Shown here one piece after another: positions 61,976-64,000 of a stretch of 64,000 nt of DNA (positions within the stretch are counted from its first letter, which is position 1; every line of letters starts with the position of its first letter). Location: contig CANXME010000298.1 of the NCBI GenBank assembly GCA_948144175.1, forward strand, positions 444,001-508,000. The letters run 5' to 3'. The position numbers were made by a program, and so were the translations under genes. Source of the DNA: Closterium sp. NIES-65 (taxonomy: Eukaryota; Streptophyta; Zygnematophyceae; Desmidiales; Closteriaceae). Under the pieces are notes generated by a model, which saw only the letters and a program-made list of their open reading frames with translations, did not search any database and had not been told where the DNA came from.

Positions 61976-63958
61976 TCAAGAAGAAAGCAAGTGAGGTCCA
62001 TTAGGCACAAGGCCTAGAAGAGTGCAAAAGTGCTGATGGTCACAAGGCTGAAGCGCCTTGGTGAACACATCAGCAATGTTGGCCTCACAGGCCACGTAAC
62101 GCAGACAAAGCTGACCACGGTGCTGCAGCTCTCGAGCAAGGAAGTAGCGCAGAGCAATGTGCTTCGTTCTGTGCTCCAGTCTGTGCTCCTCACACAAGGC
62201 AATGGCTGCCTTGTTGTCGACGTACAGCACTGGAGGAGAACGAGGCTGCTCTCCAAGGTCGGTCAGCAAGTAGGTGAGCCAGCGTAGCTCCTGGGCCGCC
62301 ATGGCTGTGGCGTAGATCTCAGCCTCACAACTGGAGCTGAGAACAGAAGAAGAGCGAGTAGAACGCCAGGAAACTGAACCAGAGCCAAGACTGAAGGAGT
62401 AACCCTGAGACGACCGCTGAGTAGCCTGGTCGTGTGCCCAAGAAGCGTCTGAGTGCTCAGTGAGAACAACTGGGACTCGCCCTCCAAGCACTAGCCCCAT
62501 GCCCGACGTACTGCACAAGTAGCGCAACACCCTCTTAGCTGCATCCATGTGCTCCTTCCGGTGACGGCCGGGAGCGACATAGCGTGCAAGAATGCTGAGA
62601 GGGTATGCAAGGTCAGGTCGAGTGCAGGTCATCAGGTACATGAGGCAACCCACAAGCTCTAGATACGGGCCACTCGACTCTACGGACTCATCCGAAGGCA
62701 GAGCTGAGAGCGAGTGACCGGTAGGCAGAGGAGTGGGCTGAGGCGAGGAGTACGTGAAGCGGAAGTGCTGAAGGACCTGCTGCACCATGTGTAACTGAGT
62801 CAAGGTGATGGTGCGGCGTGCTCTGTCCCGGGTGATCCGCAAGCCAAGGTAGCTTGTCACTTCACCCAGGTCTGTGCACGTGTGTCTCTTCTGTAGCTCC
62901 GACTTCACGTGGGCGAGTGCCACAGTGTCAGCAGTAGCAAAGACCAAGTCGTCGACGTACACAAAGACGTAGAACGGCGGCAGTGAGGTGTCGGTGCGTA
63001 GAAACAGCGAAGGGTCAGCAGTGGAAGGCGCGAACCCAAGAGCCACAAGTGTAGTGCTCAGTGTGTCGTGCCACTTACGAGGCGCTCGACGGAGACCGTA
63101 GACTGGCCGTCGGAGGCTCCATTGGGTAGCAGGAGGGAACGACCCAGTGAAGCCAGGTGGACGGCGCAGCCAGATCTTGTGCAGGCTGCCCTGTAGGAAA
63201 GCAGTGCTGAAGTCAAGCGAGTGGAGCTCGTAGTCACGCTGAGCGGCGACGTGCAGCAGAACCTGAAGAGTGGTCATCTTTGGGGTCGGGGAGAAGGTCT
63301 AGAAGAAGTCAACTCCCTCTCGCTGACTGAAGCCTCGTGCAACGTAATGCGCCTTGAAGACAAGCGGAGAGCTCGGCGGCCGCTTCACCCTGAAACTCCA
63401 CATGCCACTGACGATGTTCGCCCCACGTGGGGGAACCTCGTCGACGTAGGTGCCTGTGGACTTCCAGGAAGCCATCTCTGTGTCCATGGCCAACTGCCAC
63501 TGAGAGGAGTAGGGTTTGGCCATCGCCTCTGCATAAGAGCGTGGGGTCGGGAAGTCTAGTGCATCCGGGTCTCCCTCAGGGGCAACAACCATGGACACGA
63601 GATGGGGTAAAGCGGCAGCAAAGTACTCAAACTCCTCCTGCCTGTCCTCAAGGTTGTCAGTGCCAAGAGCACACTCACCCCCGATGGACGGAGGACAGAC
63701 AGACTCAGACTCAGCAACTAGGCTAGCAGCGTAGTCTAGACGACAGGTGGCAGCAAAATCGTTAAGCTCAGCAACTAAGGCAGACGCAGCAGCAAACTCA
63801 AAGGAAGGGTCCGTGACAACAGTAGCCAGGAGAGGCATGACAGTATGACAGGCAGCACGAAGAGAGTTTGACTCAGGGTCAGCAAGAGCAGGAAGAGACG
63901 AAGCAGGAGGAGACGGCAGTGGGACACGCTGTGGAGCAGTGGACGGACGAAGCGCCAT
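61976..63958 (-). pseudogene. I reverse transcriptase and RNase H
   Basis: Single frame of about 660 codons broken by one TAG (63299-63301) in FF-stop-TFSPTPK, where sisters have FFQTF or YFQTF (CAG). RT: SSQWQLAMDTEM, GMWSFRVKRPPS, DFSTAFLQG, PVYGLRRAPRKW and intact FVYVDDLVF near 62955. RNase H: HSDASWAHD, SCEAEIYATAMAAQEL, LYVDNKAAIALC, RTKHIALRYF, FTKALQPCDHQHF. The best-preserved RT-RNase H in the window. Confidence 0.85.
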
Positions 63959-64000
63959 ACGGTGAGTGCCTGGGACAGGAGGAAGACGCTGACGCTGGAC

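Larger units (their letters stand above)
61607..64000 (-). mobile_element. Copia element I, truncated by the window edge (G family)
   Basis: Minus-strand element with 3' LTR 61607-61738 and polypurine tract TATGGGGGTG at 61739-61748, then RNase H and RT. LTR and protein match element G more closely than N1, F or H. One terminus reads TA instead of TG (TATTGGAAT). The 5' half lies beyond 64000, so the TSD cannot be checked; the left flank is GACTC. Confidence 0.85.

Noticed and set aside
22155..63301. TAG as a sense codon for Gln (variant genetic code)
   Set aside because: TAG occurs at conserved Gln positions, but TGA also replaces Trp/Arg and some TAA stops replace other residues. The sister copies use CAG. 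Nonsense decay of transposons explains this without recoding.
1..64000. tRNA, rRNA or organellar genes
   Set aside because: No cloverleaf-forming segments, rRNA-like conserved stretches or plastid/mitochondrial gene order were seen by eye; a dedicated scan could still find a small RNA.

Overview
The window looks like nuclear, repeat-dense DNA of a plant-lineage eukaryote, probably a streptophyte green alga. This is inferred from Ty1/copia elements with initiator-Met tRNA primer sites, plant telo-box-like AAACCCTA motifs inside the LTRs, long GC-rich leaders and very sparse genes. A Closterium-like desmid is my best guess from general resemblance; a database search would have to confirm it. 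No rRNA, tRNA, CRISPR or prokaryotic operon structure was seen.

About 85% of the window is LTR retrotransposon sequence, much of it nested. Target-site duplications (TSDs) read directly from the sequence define these insertions: a 1.5-kb miniature LTR element (984-2496, TSD ACGCC) and a Copia element N1 (5581-11866, TSD ATGAC/ACGAC), both inside Copia element A (1-12727); Copia G (16382-23738, TSD GATGG) inside Copia C; a Gypsy solo LTR (29675-30067, TSD GTTCT) inside Copia D; Copia F (40904-51015, TSD GTATG), itself interrupted by a defective Gypsy element E (47569-50406, TSD ACGGG); Copia H (52080-59166, TSD AACCC); a second miniature LTR element B (59498-61454, TSD GAGTT); a solo LTR (40616-40736, TSD GCAGT); and Copia I, which runs off the right edge (61607-64000).

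Layout: 1-12727 is A with its two insertions. 12727-27036 is a tandem arrangement of C (3' end, LTR, full interior split by G, truncated LTR). 27037-32501 is D on the minus strand. 32502-33211 is a terminal-inverted-repeat DNA element lying between two inverted LTR copies. 33578-37559 is the only strong candidate host gene, on the minus strand, coding for a long disordered protein with five RRxxS-type repeats and a KQVSF motif near the C-terminus. 37560-40615 is non-TE sequence with one small inverted-repeat element. The rest is F/E, a 1-kb spacer, H, a short unknown ORF, B and I.

No Copia copy in view is fully intact. A and D each read as one gag-pol frame broken by nonsense substitutions rather than frameshifts. 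Many stops across families are TAG at a conserved Gln (CAG) or TGA at a Trp or Arg codon, as expected from C-to-T/G-to-A decay. N1, F, G, H, I and the miniature elements share LTR ends (TG..CA), a G-rich polypurine tract and an initiator-Met primer site, so functional copies elsewhere could mobilise the defective ones in trans.
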